Origin: Bathynomus jamesi
Lineage: Eukaryota; Arthropoda; Malacostraca; Isopoda; Cirolanidae
Direction: 5' to 3'
Length of the DNA stretch: 64,000 nucleotides
NCBI GenBank assembly: GCA_023014485.1
Contig: JAJOZX010002710.1
Span: 124,001 to 188,000 of the forward strand
The notes beneath the pieces were generated by a model that saw only the letters and a list, made by a program, of their open reading frames with translations, made no database searches and had not been told where the DNA came from. The translations under genes were made by a program, and so were the position numbers. Positions 10,780 to 19,249 of this stretch are shown here, piece after piece (position 1 is the first letter of the stretch; each line of letters opens with the position of its first letter).

Positions 10780-10895
10780 ACTCTTTCAGCTAAAGAAGCC
10801 TTATGTATAGAATTGGTTGTGTAATAGCTGATATTAAACTCTTTTAACATGTTCTGAAAGCACGGCTTATAATTTCCTTCCCCATATCCAATAGC
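10780..10895 (-). pseudogene. fragment of Polinton integrase outside the main element
   Basis: About 115 bp starting ctgaactctttcagctaaag match 16980-17093 of the integrase gene at roughly 90 percent by eye, in the same orientation. The stretch covers the region before the catalytic Glu. It lies about 470 bp outside the left inverted repeat, so it comes from another Polinton copy or a rearrangement. Confidence 0.85.
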
Positions 10896-11285
10896 ACATC
10901 AAGACATTATGTATAGAAATAAGGTAACACATGTACTACAAGAAATAAATCCTAAAATAATTATATAAGACCGAAGTAATGGTCTGACGTTGGGGTGAAT
11001 CCTTCTGTTTATTTTCATTATAAACATTCGAATATCAGTGTGAGAAAAACGAACGGAAATGAAAATTTATGAAACAATTCGACGATCGTCCTTCCCCAAA
11101 CCCGTATATTATATATATATATATATATATATAATATCTAAGTTGTATCGATGAAAATTTACGAGACACACATTTCCGAGAATCTGTTCAAATCGGTTCA
11201 CCTATTGCCAGAGGCGATTTTTTTCTGACCGTAAAAGACCTTTCTCACAGACAGCTTGAACAAAACTCTCTCGATCATTTCTTAG

Positions 11286-11331
<46 letters not shown>

Positions 11332-11359
11332 TTTTGTTCAAATAACGGGATATGCTTGT
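10896..11359. other. no gene; (TA)n(GA)n with a small inverted repeat
   Basis: A (TA)n(GA)n array at 11285-11331 is flanked by the inverted pair ttgaacaaaactctctc (11264-11280) and gagagagttttgttcaa. No coding sequence is supported. Confidence 0.5.
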
Positions 11360-11795
11360 ACGAGTTTACAATTACATCATTATTGCTCTGCATTACGCAG
11401 TAATATGCGGCTTAATATATTTCACCGCTTAAAGTATAGGGTACCTGTACTCGATATGAAGGGCTTTCATATCGTTCAGTACTATTTTTGTTCCATTTTA
11501 CAACCGGTTGGTAAGTCATCTTTAAATACGTCTAGAATACAATCAAAAGCACGCACAAAGAGTTCATCGTTAGCTACATTATTAAACACAAGTTTATAAA
11601 CACGCTTTTCCAATCGAGGGTTTATTTCTACCGACTCGAGCTTTTCAATCGTGAACTCACTCAACATAGCGGCAATTGAAATAATCTTCTAAATCGTTAC
11701 GACAACTGCGCGTTATATAAAGAAATAGTTCTTCAGGGTGAACGGTGTAGGTGAGCTCAGCCTTGTACCGATCAATTGCTTGTACCAAAGTTTTA
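11360..11795. repeat. left inverted repeat of the Polinton, with antisense accessory-gene remnants
   Basis: The segment is the reverse complement of about 25130-25560. It holds, on the minus strand, the last ~40 codons of the 237-aa gene and most of the following small gene. Its version of the small gene keeps the frame where the right copy is shifted (near 11612), but is shifted where the right copy is open (near 11507). Confidence 0.9.
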
Positions 11796-11812
11796 TAAGA
11801 AACACCAATATA

Positions 11813-11975
11813 ATTGTCCCCTAGCGCAATTGGAAAGGTTTTCACCCCACCTTAGACCCAGAGTTTAACATTAGAAAATTCTGAACCTGACTCAGTGCCA
11901 AAATGAAACACCAAATAATTGTCCCCTAGCGCAATTGGAAAGGTTTTCACCCCATCTTAGACCCACAGTTTAACG
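11813..11975. repeat. partial tandem duplication, ~102-bp period
   Basis: The block ttgtcccctagcgcaattgg with the following aaggttttcaccccacctt occurs at about 11814-11870 and again at 11916-11970. No gene is seen from 11796 to 12300 otherwise. Confidence 0.85.
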
Positions 11976-12307
11976 TTGAAACCGAATGTTCTTTTAAAAT
12001 ATAATTCCTCTCGATTACATTAGTGACTAATGATGCGGGAAAATCTGAGTAATTTTTCTCTCGAAAACTATGGGTGATAGAAAAATTCTGAAACCATATT
12101 TGGAATCAGTATCAAAAGTTCTATACGAATCACCAAATAATTTTCAAAGGAGAATAAGAACATTAAATCTATTGGTGAAAATATATATATGTTACTCGTC
12201 CGGTCCCGTTATAGCGGATTGGTACACGTCATAGCTCCACCCAGCTACATCGGCAGCCAATCACTACGAACATCTGGTCTTTTGGGGCGGAGCTTGGCGA
12301 TTGTGCC

Positions 12308-12330
12308 TATAAAAGGGGATATTTTCAGTT
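12308..12330 (+). promoter_or_regulatory. TATA box and arthropod-type initiator candidates
   Basis: TATAAAAG (12308-12315) lies 66 bp before the first small exon ATG (12381). TCAGTT (12325) and TCAGTG (12356) resemble arthropod initiators, but neither has the ideal 30-bp spacing; an ACAGT near 12338-12342 does. A GC-rich block (ggggcggagct, 12284-12294) lies upstream and recurs inverted before the first accessory gene (agctccgccc, near 23622). This is the best plus-strand promoter in the element. Confidence 0.55.
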
Positions 12331-12380
12331 TGGAGTAACAGTAGCTATTTTCGCGTCAGTGAATAATCATTCCCTCCACC

Positions 12381-12843
12381 ATGGACCTGTACGTCTCCCC
12401 AGACTTGTATGAAGAGAGTGTAATGCAGCATTAACGACAATTAGCCTTTTTAATGCGGTTGACCGTGATGAATTATTGACAACGCAAACCGTAGAAGACA
12501 TGTGCGTGACGCTCCTTACAATCCGAACGCAAGGGACTACCATAGAAATGTAAGTGTCTATAATTAGAATTTATATATGGATGGGGTGTAGATCTCGTCA
12601 AATAGATACTCGCCAAAAATGTCAATCAATGTTATTTTGTTACCCCATTATGCTAAAATCGAAATTTTTATGGCATTCAATCCTCGAACCAAAGATATCT
12701 TCACATAATGGGGATCTGTCTGTATACTCTGTATATGTTTTAAAAGCATTATTCCTTTAAGGTCCGATGAGGATTTGACACGTGTTATACAATCTTTTGA
12801 AGAATCTCGGAATACGGGAGATATACTGAACAGTCAACAATGT
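12381..12843 (+). CDS. small early exon pair, copy A (putative remote start exons of the polymerase gene)
   Basis: The ATG at 12381 follows ctccaccATGG, a good context. A frame with one net 1-bp lesion near 12420 runs to GTAAGT at 12550. The next segment after attcctttaag (AG at 12760-12761) is open from 12762 to the junction with copy B at about 12843. Exon, donor, intron of 212 bp and acceptor therefore form a consistent pair. The peptide has no family I recognise. The exon ends in phase 2. Copy A lacks the terminal donor of copy B because it is fused to it. Confidence 0.5.
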
Positions 12844-12858
12844 CACACATCCTCCACC

Positions 12859-13338
12859 ATGGACCTGTACGTCTCCCAGAATTGTATGAAGAACGTGATA
12901 CTGCAGCATTAACCGCAATTAGTCTTTTCAATGCGATTGACCGTGGCGAATTATTTTCAACGCAAACCGTAGAAGATATTGCAGTGACGCTCCTTACAAT
13001 CCGACGACGCAAGGGACTACCATAGAAATGTAAGTGTCTATAATTAGAATTTTTATATGGAGAGTTGTAGTATCTCGTCAAATAGATATTCGCCATAAAT
13101 GTCAATCAATGTTATTTGGTTATCCCCATTATGCTAAAATCGAAATTTTTATGGCATTCATTCCTCGAACCAAAGATATCTTCACATAATGGGGATCTGT
13201 CTGTATACTCTGTATATGTTTTAAAAGCATTATTCCTTTAAGGTCCGATGAGGATTTGACACGTGTTATACAATCTTTTGAAGAATCTCGGAATAGGGAG
13301 GATATACTGATCAGTCAACAATGTCACACCGAAATAAT
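12859..13338 (+). CDS. small early exon pair, copy B, ending in a splice donor
   Basis: This is a tandem duplicate of copy A with a 478-bp period. Exon 1 (12859-13029) carries indels near 12877 and 12998 relative to copy A. It ends at GTAAGT (13030). Exon 2 (13243-13338) is 96 nt, fully open, phase 2 at both edges, and ends at a second GTAAGT (13339). Its last codon is split after AT, and 19246, the first base after a 3' splice site before the polymerase frame, would complete it in frame. I infer, but cannot prove, that this exon feeds the polymerase mRNA. Confidence 0.5.
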
Positions 13339-13387
13339 GTAAGTATTTTTCGATCTTTTTGGGATAAGAAGACAATATATTTCATAA

Positions 13388-13393
13388 ATTTAT
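13388..13393 (-). terminator. candidate polyadenylation signal for the late cluster
   Basis: TTTATT on the plus strand is AATAAA on the minus strand, about 190 bp past the protease stop. No other gene lies between, so the late minus-strand transcripts could end here. Confidence 0.4.
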
Positions 13394-13581
13394 TAAATGA
13401 AGAAATCAGTAAAATAAACAACCACAGAATATATCGTTACAAATATACGAACAAAAACATTATAATATAAAACGAGTACGTACAATTGGAAAACGGTTTT
13501 TTATCTGTCTGCATACCATTTCATCGTTTCGGCGAGTGTGAACACGGGTCAAATAAATTTAAAAAATTTATAAATTCTTTA

Positions 13582-13941
13582 TCATTTGACATGCATGAGA
13601 AATGAGACGCAGTACATTCCGCAAACATTAGTAAAATATCCTTGCATGCGAAATGGGGTCCACACAACTTCGGGAATATGTAACTGAGCGAGAAATTTTA
13701 CAATAATAGGGTCACTCCAGGGTTGAGTACCGAGTGAATCAAAATAGTACAGGCGCTGTCTATTTTTAAAATAGACAGCGATCCAGTGAATCCCTTCATT
13801 ACCGATGATGTCTGTGTTCACAATAAGACTACCGCATTCTCGCGTACTTGGCAAACTCAATGTTTCATTCTTCGCAAACACGCCGATAAATTTGGAACGT
13901 GTGACTCGCTCCATTACTTTCTGAAGTGTATTAGCATCCAT
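13582..13941 (-). CDS. adenain-like maturation cysteine protease
   Basis: The 119-aa frame has the catalytic order of adenovirus-type (Ulp1-like) proteases: His in GIHWIAVYF (about residue 52), Asp in YYFDSLG (about 68) and Cys in NVCGMYCVSF (about 107), with a Gln (MQGYF) before the Cys that can form the oxyanion hole. Family members cleave capsid and core precursors during virion maturation. It starts 2 bp after the major capsid stop and is the last gene of the late cluster. The short length, compared with about 200 aa in adenoviruses, is typical of Polintons. The frame is intact. Confidence 0.9.
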   Translation of the reverse strand: MDANTLQKVMERVTRSKFIGVFAKNETLSLPSTRECGSLIVNTDIIGNEGIHWIAVYFKNRQRLYYFDSLGTQPWSDPIIVKFLAQLHIPEVVWTPFRMQGYFTNVCGMYCVSFLMHVK

Positions 13942-13942
13942 T

Positions 13943-15211
13943 TTAAAAGTCAGTGATAACGCTTCTAAATCTATCTACTTCTATTAGGGCTTGCGATTCG
14001 AGATATACTAGTACACTAATAGGAGCGTCTATAGGCTTGGCGAATTCCAGCCGCACTGAGATGTTTCCGCTCTGCTGTGGGGTTAAATGGGTATTTACGC
14101 TAGCAGATAAGTCAGGTGTAATGTCAAACGGGTAAAGGTTAAATTGATCAATGAATTCTTCCTGCGTTACCCCATTACCAAGCTCATCACAATCACCTGC
14201 AATATGGGTCAGATTACTATAGGCTCTGGCACAAAGAGGTAACACAGCGTCTGATGAATAGTCCGTACCCATTGTTCCACCCAAAGCAGTGCCATTAACG
14301 TATAGAGTTATATTTTTAAGTCCGAAATTCTCGAATTTAAAGGCACTCTTTTTATATTTTCCATTCACCGAAGCGTGGTCCTGCATGCCGATTAATATCC
14401 TTTTAGGAAGATTTCCCAGGGCAATGTTTTCTATCTGCTTCGATGCCAACCCTGCAGGAACCGTATATAGTTTGATCTGCACTCTGTTAATAGGATATTT
14501 CACTGTAGCGTTTAGTAAATTTTTCTCAATTTCTAGTTGTTTTGGTGAACTTAATTTCACTCGCCGTACGCGGAGGTATGTGTCCATAATGTGAACCACA
14601 ACGGACTTTACACCCTCTTCTTGATTCGCATCCAGATTTAAGCAGATCTCAGGACTCGTGCGGGTGAGCTTTATTTTCATATCCACTCCATCTGTGTGCA
14701 ACCGTCCAAAACACTCGTATATTTTCTTTTTAGAATTTTTAAATTTGTCCTTTATACTATTTTCATCTTTAGTTTGATAATATCCCTCCGCACTTAAAAA
14801 GGTAGCCTTCGCTTCTTTGGAAAAGTTGAGGACATTTTCCAAATAGGCTCGTAGATGATAGTACCCCGTGCCTGCCGATATGTTGGTCTGATTTAAATAT
14901 ACGTCACACTGGTTGAATATGGCGTGCAGAAAGTTTGTTTCAGGGTATACAGCATATTTGTCATCGCAGACCGTTCCATCAGAATGGGCTATACGTAGCT
15001 TAGCGTACATGTGCACACAGCTTGGATCAAAAAAGTAAGGACCTGAGCTGGGTATCACGAATTCTATAGGTGCACTCGGGGAACTAATTGTGTTTAAAGG
15101 GTTAATTGTAATAAAGTCACTGTGCTCAATAGAAACTTGGGTTGGCGGGAGCTCAAAAAACAGCTCCGATTTACAGCATTGTGAACTACATGGGTGGATG
15201 AAGCGTGCCAT
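13943..15211 (-). CDS. major capsid protein (double jelly-roll, hexon-like)
   Basis: The 422-aa protein starts at the internal Met in AMARFIHPCSS; an upstream Met at 15262 adds 17 residues that the family lacks. The N-terminal region (ELPPTQVSIEHS, then APIEFVIPSSGPYFFD) and the C-terminal block (LYPFDITPDL, then GNISVRLEFAKP) are signatures of the family often named F54H12.2-like, which carries a double jelly-roll domain and is the Polinton/adintovirus shell protein. It is located between the core-like protein and the protease, as in related elements. The frame is open throughout, so shell-forming capacity may be the best preserved part. Assignment as major capsid rests on family knowledge. 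Confidence 0.8.
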   Translation of the reverse strand: MARFIHPCSSQCCKSELFFELPPTQVSIEHSDFITINPLNTISSPSAPIEFVIPSSGPYFFDPSCVHMYAKLRIAHSDGTVCDDKYAVYPETNFLHAIFNQCDVYLNQTNISAGTGYYHLRAYLENVLNFSKEAKATFLSAEGYYQTKDENSIKDKFKNSKKKIYECFGRLHTDGVDMKIKLTRTSPEICLNLDANQEEGVKSVVVHIMDTYLRVRRVKLSSPKQLEIEKNLLNATVKYPINRVQIKLYTVPAGLASKQIENIALGNLPKRILIGMQDHASVNGKYKKSAFKFENFGLKNITLYVNGTALGGTMGTDYSSDAVLPLCARAYSNLTHIAGDCDELGNGVTQEEFIDQFNLYPFDITPDLSASVNTHLTPQQSGNISVRLEFAKPIDAPISVLVYLESQALIEVDRFRSVITDF

Positions 15212-15285
15212 GGCGAAATAGTGACTCCTCTCTCGACAAGTGGTAAACAAACTATGATTCATGAGATCAATGTCCTTAGCTTATA

Positions 15286-15573
15286 TCAGTCAAAAAAGTG
15301 GTCAACCATAGGTTTCATTCGCTTACAGCATTTCTTTTTTGATAGCCTTTTACGTTTAATACCACGTGACCCCTTCTTCTTCCGGGAGCCCTCTTCTTCC
15401 CGCCACCACGCATTTTTCTCTTTGCATCTTTGATGATTTCGTTCCGTGTACGTATCGGCACCCCTCTTCAGCAAAGGAACAGCCGTACGTAGTATGGATG
15501 AAAAAATGGATCCAAGTCCACTACCGCGCTGGTATCGCATCCCTCGATAGACGGTGAAAGGCTTTCTATCCAT
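15286..15573 (-). CDS. small basic core-like protein (adenovirus pX/mu-like)
   Basis: The 95-aa frame begins with a Gly-rich segment YQRGSGLGSIFSSIL and a hydrophobic stretch ending in LLKRG. Two Lys/Arg clusters follow in the C-terminal half (SRKKKGSRGIKRKRLSKKK). Small Gly-rich plus basic proteins in this position are DNA-condensing core precursors or membrane-active peptides in Polinton and adenovirus relatives. RGSGLG resembles a substrate site for the neighbouring protease, without matching the adenovirus consensus exactly. The start codon overlaps the penton stop by 1 bp. It ends 74 bp before the capsid start. Confidence 0.65.
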   Translation of the reverse strand: MDRKPFTVYRGMRYQRGSGLGSIFSSILRTAVPLLKRGADTYTERNHQRCKEKNAWWREEEGSRKKKGSRGIKRKRLSKKKCCKRMKPMVDHFFD

Positions 15574-16430
15574 TATAACTCAGTGCGTCGAAAGTGTAGC
15601 TTCACTGTTAAGCTCCCGTTACCGAATGGGAAGTTTTCGCCCTCAATCGTTCTTATATATATTGTGATATTGGTTATTAAATTAGTTGCGACATTCACAT
15701 AATGGGGTCTGTCATATGTAATACTCAAACTCCTTCCTCTATGGTTGGGGATGTGAGCAATGCGCAGCAGGCGTGCCTGGGTATCCCCAACAAACTGGTG
15801 CTCCACTATATTACTGTAAATATAGCACATGTCTGGGGACCTTTCAGCCAATTTCTCCATCTTCAATTGATACATTAATCTGGACAAGTTATACTGTGTC
15901 TCGTGAAATGTGTCTCTTTGGAAGGCTGCGCTATATCGGCCGTTGGTTAGAATTTTGAACTTTCTATGTTCTTTAAGACGTCTGTTAGTCTTTGATTTTA
16001 GGATTAGTGTATGTGCAGGGTTGTTTACGATTTCATATACTAAATCATTCGTAAGGTTTGAGTTTCTTAAACTTACGTTTAAGCCTCTCACAACATCCTC
16101 GGCCGAACCATATTGACCCGGCCCTAGTCTTACTTCTGTACTGTAATACCGTGCAATCTTAGTCCGAGCGATGCGCATAGTTTCATCCATAGCTACCCCA
16201 GCTTTTTCACACTCGTCAATGTCTCTAAGAATCGTAAAAACGGTTTCTTTATGTTCAATATTTAAAAAGACGGTGTCCAGCTGAATTTCGCATATCCCCA
16301 CCTCATACGAATCACGACCCAATTCAATGTGCCCATGGAGTTCTGTTACAAAGTTGGCTAGTGTGTTGTTAGGGTGTACAGACAGGGACGAGGAGGACGG
16401 GAGTGTGACGTAGAAATGGTTAGGAGCCAT
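15573..16430 (-). CDS. minor capsid (penton, single jelly-roll) protein
   Basis: The 285-aa frame starts FYVTLPSSSSLSVHPNNTLA, the family's typical opening, followed by a YEVGICEIQL strand. The C-terminal third has HQFVGDTQARLLR and ITYDRPHYV and ends in a VKLHFRR strand. These are the recognisable blocks of the Polinton penton-type protein, which caps the five-fold vertices. It is intact, begins 9 bp after the integrase cluster stop and overlaps the next gene by 1 bp. Confidence 0.8.
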   Translation of the reverse strand: MAPNHFYVTLPSSSSLSVHPNNTLANFVTELHGHIELGRDSYEVGICEIQLDTVFLNIEHKETVFTILRDIDECEKAGVAMDETMRIARTKIARYYSTEVRLGPGQYGSAEDVVRGLNVSLRNSNLTNDLVYEIVNNPAHTLILKSKTNRRLKEHRKFKILTNGRYSAAFQRDTFHETQYNLSRLMYQLKMEKLAERSPDMCYIYSNIVEHQFVGDTQARLLRIAHIPNHRGRSLSITYDRPHYVNVATNLITNITIYIRTIEGENFPFGNGSLTVKLHFRRTEL

Positions 16431-16438
16431 GTTGCATA

Positions 16439-17495
16439 CTATTTAAGCTTCATTATTGCATCAGCTTTTATATAGGTGTTGAAGCTTTCTGGGTACCCTA
16501 GCCATTTCACCAGGTACATTTTTCTCCTTCCTGAACCTTTGCTTCCTAAAATTTTCTCAATTTTAAACACATTTTTTTCTAAATTAAACGCAACTTTCTG
16601 CAATTCCTCGCGGTAAAAGCCTCCTGAGATTTCTTCCCCATTCAAATCTTCAATGTAATACATCATTATCTCACCTTTAGGTCTCACAGCCCTAACTTTA
16701 AAAATCTCGCGTGTCCATCCTTGCTCAAAACCCTTTGCGAATTTATTCCCCGAACGCGACAGCCTTACATAATCATTGATTTTGAAGCGCGCAGAGTGTG
16801 GTGGTGGTGGTGATCCATCTCTTCTCGGGAGCGTACCTCTTTCTAAAACTTCGTTAGGTGTTGCCCAATCGTGCGATGGTGTGAGCGGTTGTAGGATGAT
16901 GCCAATGATTCCAGAATGTCTAGAAATCTGTATGTGTTTTTATGTGTAAAATAACGGTGCATGCGTTCCTTTATGGTGCGCTGAACTCTTTCAGCTAAAG
17001 AAGCCTTATGTATAGAATTGGTTGTGTAATAGCTGATATTAAACTCTGTCAACATATTCTGAAAAGCACGGCCTATAAATCCTTCCCCATATCCGTACAA
17101 AAATAGCCAGGAACCCTGTTTTCTTTTAACATTAGCGTTTTGGTGGCTTTAGCAACTGTTTCAGGTGATTTATTTTTCAGAGGAACTAGCCACAGATATC
17201 TAGAGAATACGTCTATTATGAATAGAATGTAGCGGTAACCATCGTTATACACAGAATATCTTTGCATGTCTGTTAAATCTGCTTGCCAAATAGAATCAAT
17301 CGAGGAAGCCGTTGTCTTGGCTGTTTTAAACCTTTTTCTCACAGGCTTATGAAGCGTATAAGCGTCCTGCTCCCTCAAAAATCTTTCAACATCTTTTTTT
17401 CCTACTCCGTAAACACTTCTGTACAGTCTATCTACGCCGCCGTAAGAGGATGGGGTAGAAATGTCATAATAGCGTTTAGTTAATACGTTAGCCAT
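16439..17495 (-). pseudogene. retrovirus-type integrase with C-terminal chromodomain, two frameshifts
   Basis: The ATG at 17495 opens a frame with the first catalytic Asp in IWQADLTDMQ and the second in CTDMGKD. A 1-bp shift in a T run near 17087 moves reading to the frame carrying the catalytic Glu region (SLAERVQRTIKERM). A second shift near 16850 leads to the SH3-like segment and a chromodomain with YLVKWLGYPESFNTYI (to 16439). Rejoined only conceptually, all DDE residues are present. Polinton integrases end in a chromodomain, which may steer insertion to chromatin marks. The gene overlaps the upstream 212-aa gene by 16 bp. As read, no functional enzyme is made. Confidence 0.85.
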
Positions 17496-18118
17496 TTGCG
17501 TATTTTAGAGGCACGTGGGTAGGGTTGGTTTAACCTCTTCTTGCTCCTCTTCAAAGGTGTTACCGCCGGGGGTGACGGCGCCTTCAATTGTGTCACAGGC
17601 GTTGCATGTTCCAAGTCTTTTAACCTGTTCAGATTTCCTATCAACGTTTTAGGGACATTTATTTGTTGTAGTCTTGCTTTAATATGCTTCCATCCTGATG
17701 GTGATGGCCTATCCCACTTTCTCACCAGATCATGGACAATGTCTACGATATTCGATCCCTGTACCTTTGATCCTTCCACAATGATCTCCCCTGTATCGGT
17801 CCATTGTATGGCGGGATCCTCATTCAATAGATTATAAAGACTTAAGCCTTTACTCCTCAATGTAAGTGGGAGGGTATTTTTTAATACATGTTCGATATGT
17901 TGTGTGGCTAATCTTTTTGGTTGGTCAGCTGTGTCGTCGGGTACAGATCCTATGTCGCCATCGTCCCCCGTGCTGTGCCTAATAACCACAGGAATCTCTG
18001 TAGGGCTCTTATAATTTTCGTACTCGTGAAGAAATTTCTGCAGAGCTTCTTGGTATAAGATTCTTTTCTCATCAGGTGTTTTTTCACTGTTTAATAGGGC
18101 TAACAATTCGCTTTCCAT
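17480..18118 (-). CDS. conserved Polinton protein of unknown function
   Basis: The 212-aa frame has an acidic N-terminal half, a central module with WTDTGEIIVEGSKVQGSNIV and DLVRKW, then RPSPSGW, the block INVPKTLIGNLNRL, and a very basic tail (RSKKR, SKIRK). The GEI...GSNI...DLV pattern recurs in Polinton/adintovirus proteins next to the integrase; I know of no assigned activity. The basic tail could be a nuclear localisation or DNA-binding element. The frame is intact and overlaps the integrase start. A packaging or scaffold role would be speculation. Confidence 0.7.
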   Translation of the reverse strand: MESELLALLNSEKTPDEKRILYQEALQKFLHEYENYKSPTEIPVVIRHSTGDDGDIGSVPDDTADQPKRLATQHIEHVLKNTLPLTLRSKGLSLYNLLNEDPAIQWTDTGEIIVEGSKVQGSNIVDIVHDLVRKWDRPSPSGWKHIKARLQQINVPKTLIGNLNRLKDLEHATPVTQLKAPSPPAVTPLKRSKKRLNQPYPRASKIRKWLTY

Positions 18119-18212
18119 TCTTTTAAGTCTGCTTTTACGGGGATCTAGATACGTGTCTGATTCCTTTGCAGTGAGGCGTACACCTCGTGGGGAATCACTA
18201 CCACTTTCTTCA
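18119..18212. other. short spacer in the late cluster
   Basis: A 94-bp gap, the largest but one in the cluster. The minus strand has no ATG-started frame here. Confidence 0.4.
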
Positions 18213-18536
18213 TTATATTAATCTAGTCAGTAAAGGACCCAAAACTGAAAATAAGATGGGGAGAAATGACCCTCCTGTTTGTACAATAATTCGTTTTTTC
18301 TTCGCTACAGTTTGGCTTTTACGAGCGAGTGCACGTATTATGTTCTTGTAGCGGCGTAGGCGAGCCTTCTGATGGGTTTTCATTGATACATTGCAATTTA
18401 TAACGTTAAGACAGATTTCACAGATGCATTTTAAAAAGTCGGCATCGATATTTTTAATAAACATCTGCTGCATTGCCCGGGGCAGTCGATGATAGATTTT
18501 TATTAATTCACGGTATTTCTTTAGTCTCTTTGTCAT
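18213..18536 (-). CDS. small conserved Polinton protein with hydrophobic C-terminus
   Basis: The 107-aa protein begins with an amphipathic, Lys/Arg-rich helix region, has FLKCICEICLNVINCNV in the middle, a basic stretch (AKKKRII) and ends in GGSFLPILFSVLGPLL. The VQTGG just before the hydrophobic tail resembles a maturation protease site. Release of such a tail would give a membrane-active peptide, comparable in logic to adenovirus pVI. Members of this family sit between ATPase and the conserved unknown gene in related elements. It overlaps the ATPase stop by 4 bp. Confidence 0.65.
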   Translation of the reverse strand: MTKRLKKYRELIKIYHRLPRAMQQMFIKNIDADFLKCICEICLNVINCNVSMKTHQKARLRRYKNIIRALARKSQTVAKKKRIIVQTGGSFLPILFSVLGPLLTRLI

Positions 18537-19161
18537 TCTGGAATATACACCGTTTCAGGCTCGTTTGGAAATATATTCGTTCGCAGAAGCACTCTAAACG
18601 TGTTTCGCGGATGAAGGTCGCAAAGCAAATATCCGTAACGCGTGCTTGTAGCTTCTTTATAAACTTCCAAAAACTCCTTACGCTGATTCGGGAACATTTG
18701 ATTGGCTAATACCCCAATTTGTGATACATCTCTACGTTGCGCGAATAAGACTAGATATTGCGTATTTAACGACACATCGCGCATGTATCTATTTTTGAAA
18801 AATAGATTCTGATTGATGAAGAACACGCTTATGTTAAGATGGTGGGAGAATACTGTAAATGTCTCGGCAAACGTTTTATCCATCTCCAACATGAGATCGT
18901 CAATTACAATGATTGTATGTTCATTTCCCTTTAACGAATTAACGTCATATACGCCTTTGTGGAACAAAATATCATCTTGGTACTCGTTGAACACTGATTG
19001 ATACGTCGAATAGCACCATATAACTTTATGCACAAATTTCGAGAACATCTCCCCTTTTCTTTAATGATTTTAAGCATAAACACAGTTTTACCACATCCTG
19101 TAGGTCCAGATATAATACATGTGGATGGGCTCGTGAATCTGAATTTTTCTACAGAGTCCAT
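18533..19161 (-). pseudogene. FtsK/HerA-type genome packaging ATPase, one frameshift
   Basis: The first ATG is at 19161 (frame opened by GTG at 19170). Walker A is GPTGCGKT (about residue 18) and Walker B is TIIVIDDLM in the downstream frame. Between them lies an AAAAGGGG run near 19056 where the frame changes by one base. The C-terminal part (VFFINQNLFFK, then LVLFAQRRD) has the arginine and sensor-like blocks of A32-like packaging ATPases. The protein would pump DNA into the capsid. It is the first gene of the late cluster. A homopolymer shift could also be an assembly error. Confidence 0.85.
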
Positions 19162-19170
19162 TTCTAACAC

Positions 19171-19249
19171 GTCACACTCCTAAGTGAGTCATTTACAAAA
19201 TATTACAAATTTTGAGTGCTGATCCTTATATTTCTTCTCCCACAGAACC
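19171..19249 (+). promoter_or_regulatory. divergent intergenic region with a 3' splice site for the polymerase frame
   Basis: Only about 85 bp separate the divergent ATPase and polymerase frames. On the plus strand ttatatttcttctcccacag (ends 19245) is a strong polypyrimidine-AG acceptor. The polymerase frame has an in-frame TGA at 19220 and no ATG between it and codon ~156, so translation needs an upstream exon or a non-AUG start. It may also hold the late minus-strand promoter, but no TATA box is obvious. Confidence 0.55.

Noticed and set aside
19056..19062. programmed ribosomal frameshift in the ATPase
   Set aside because: The AAAAGGGG run is suggestive, but other genes here carry similar random shifts and no stimulatory structure is evident.
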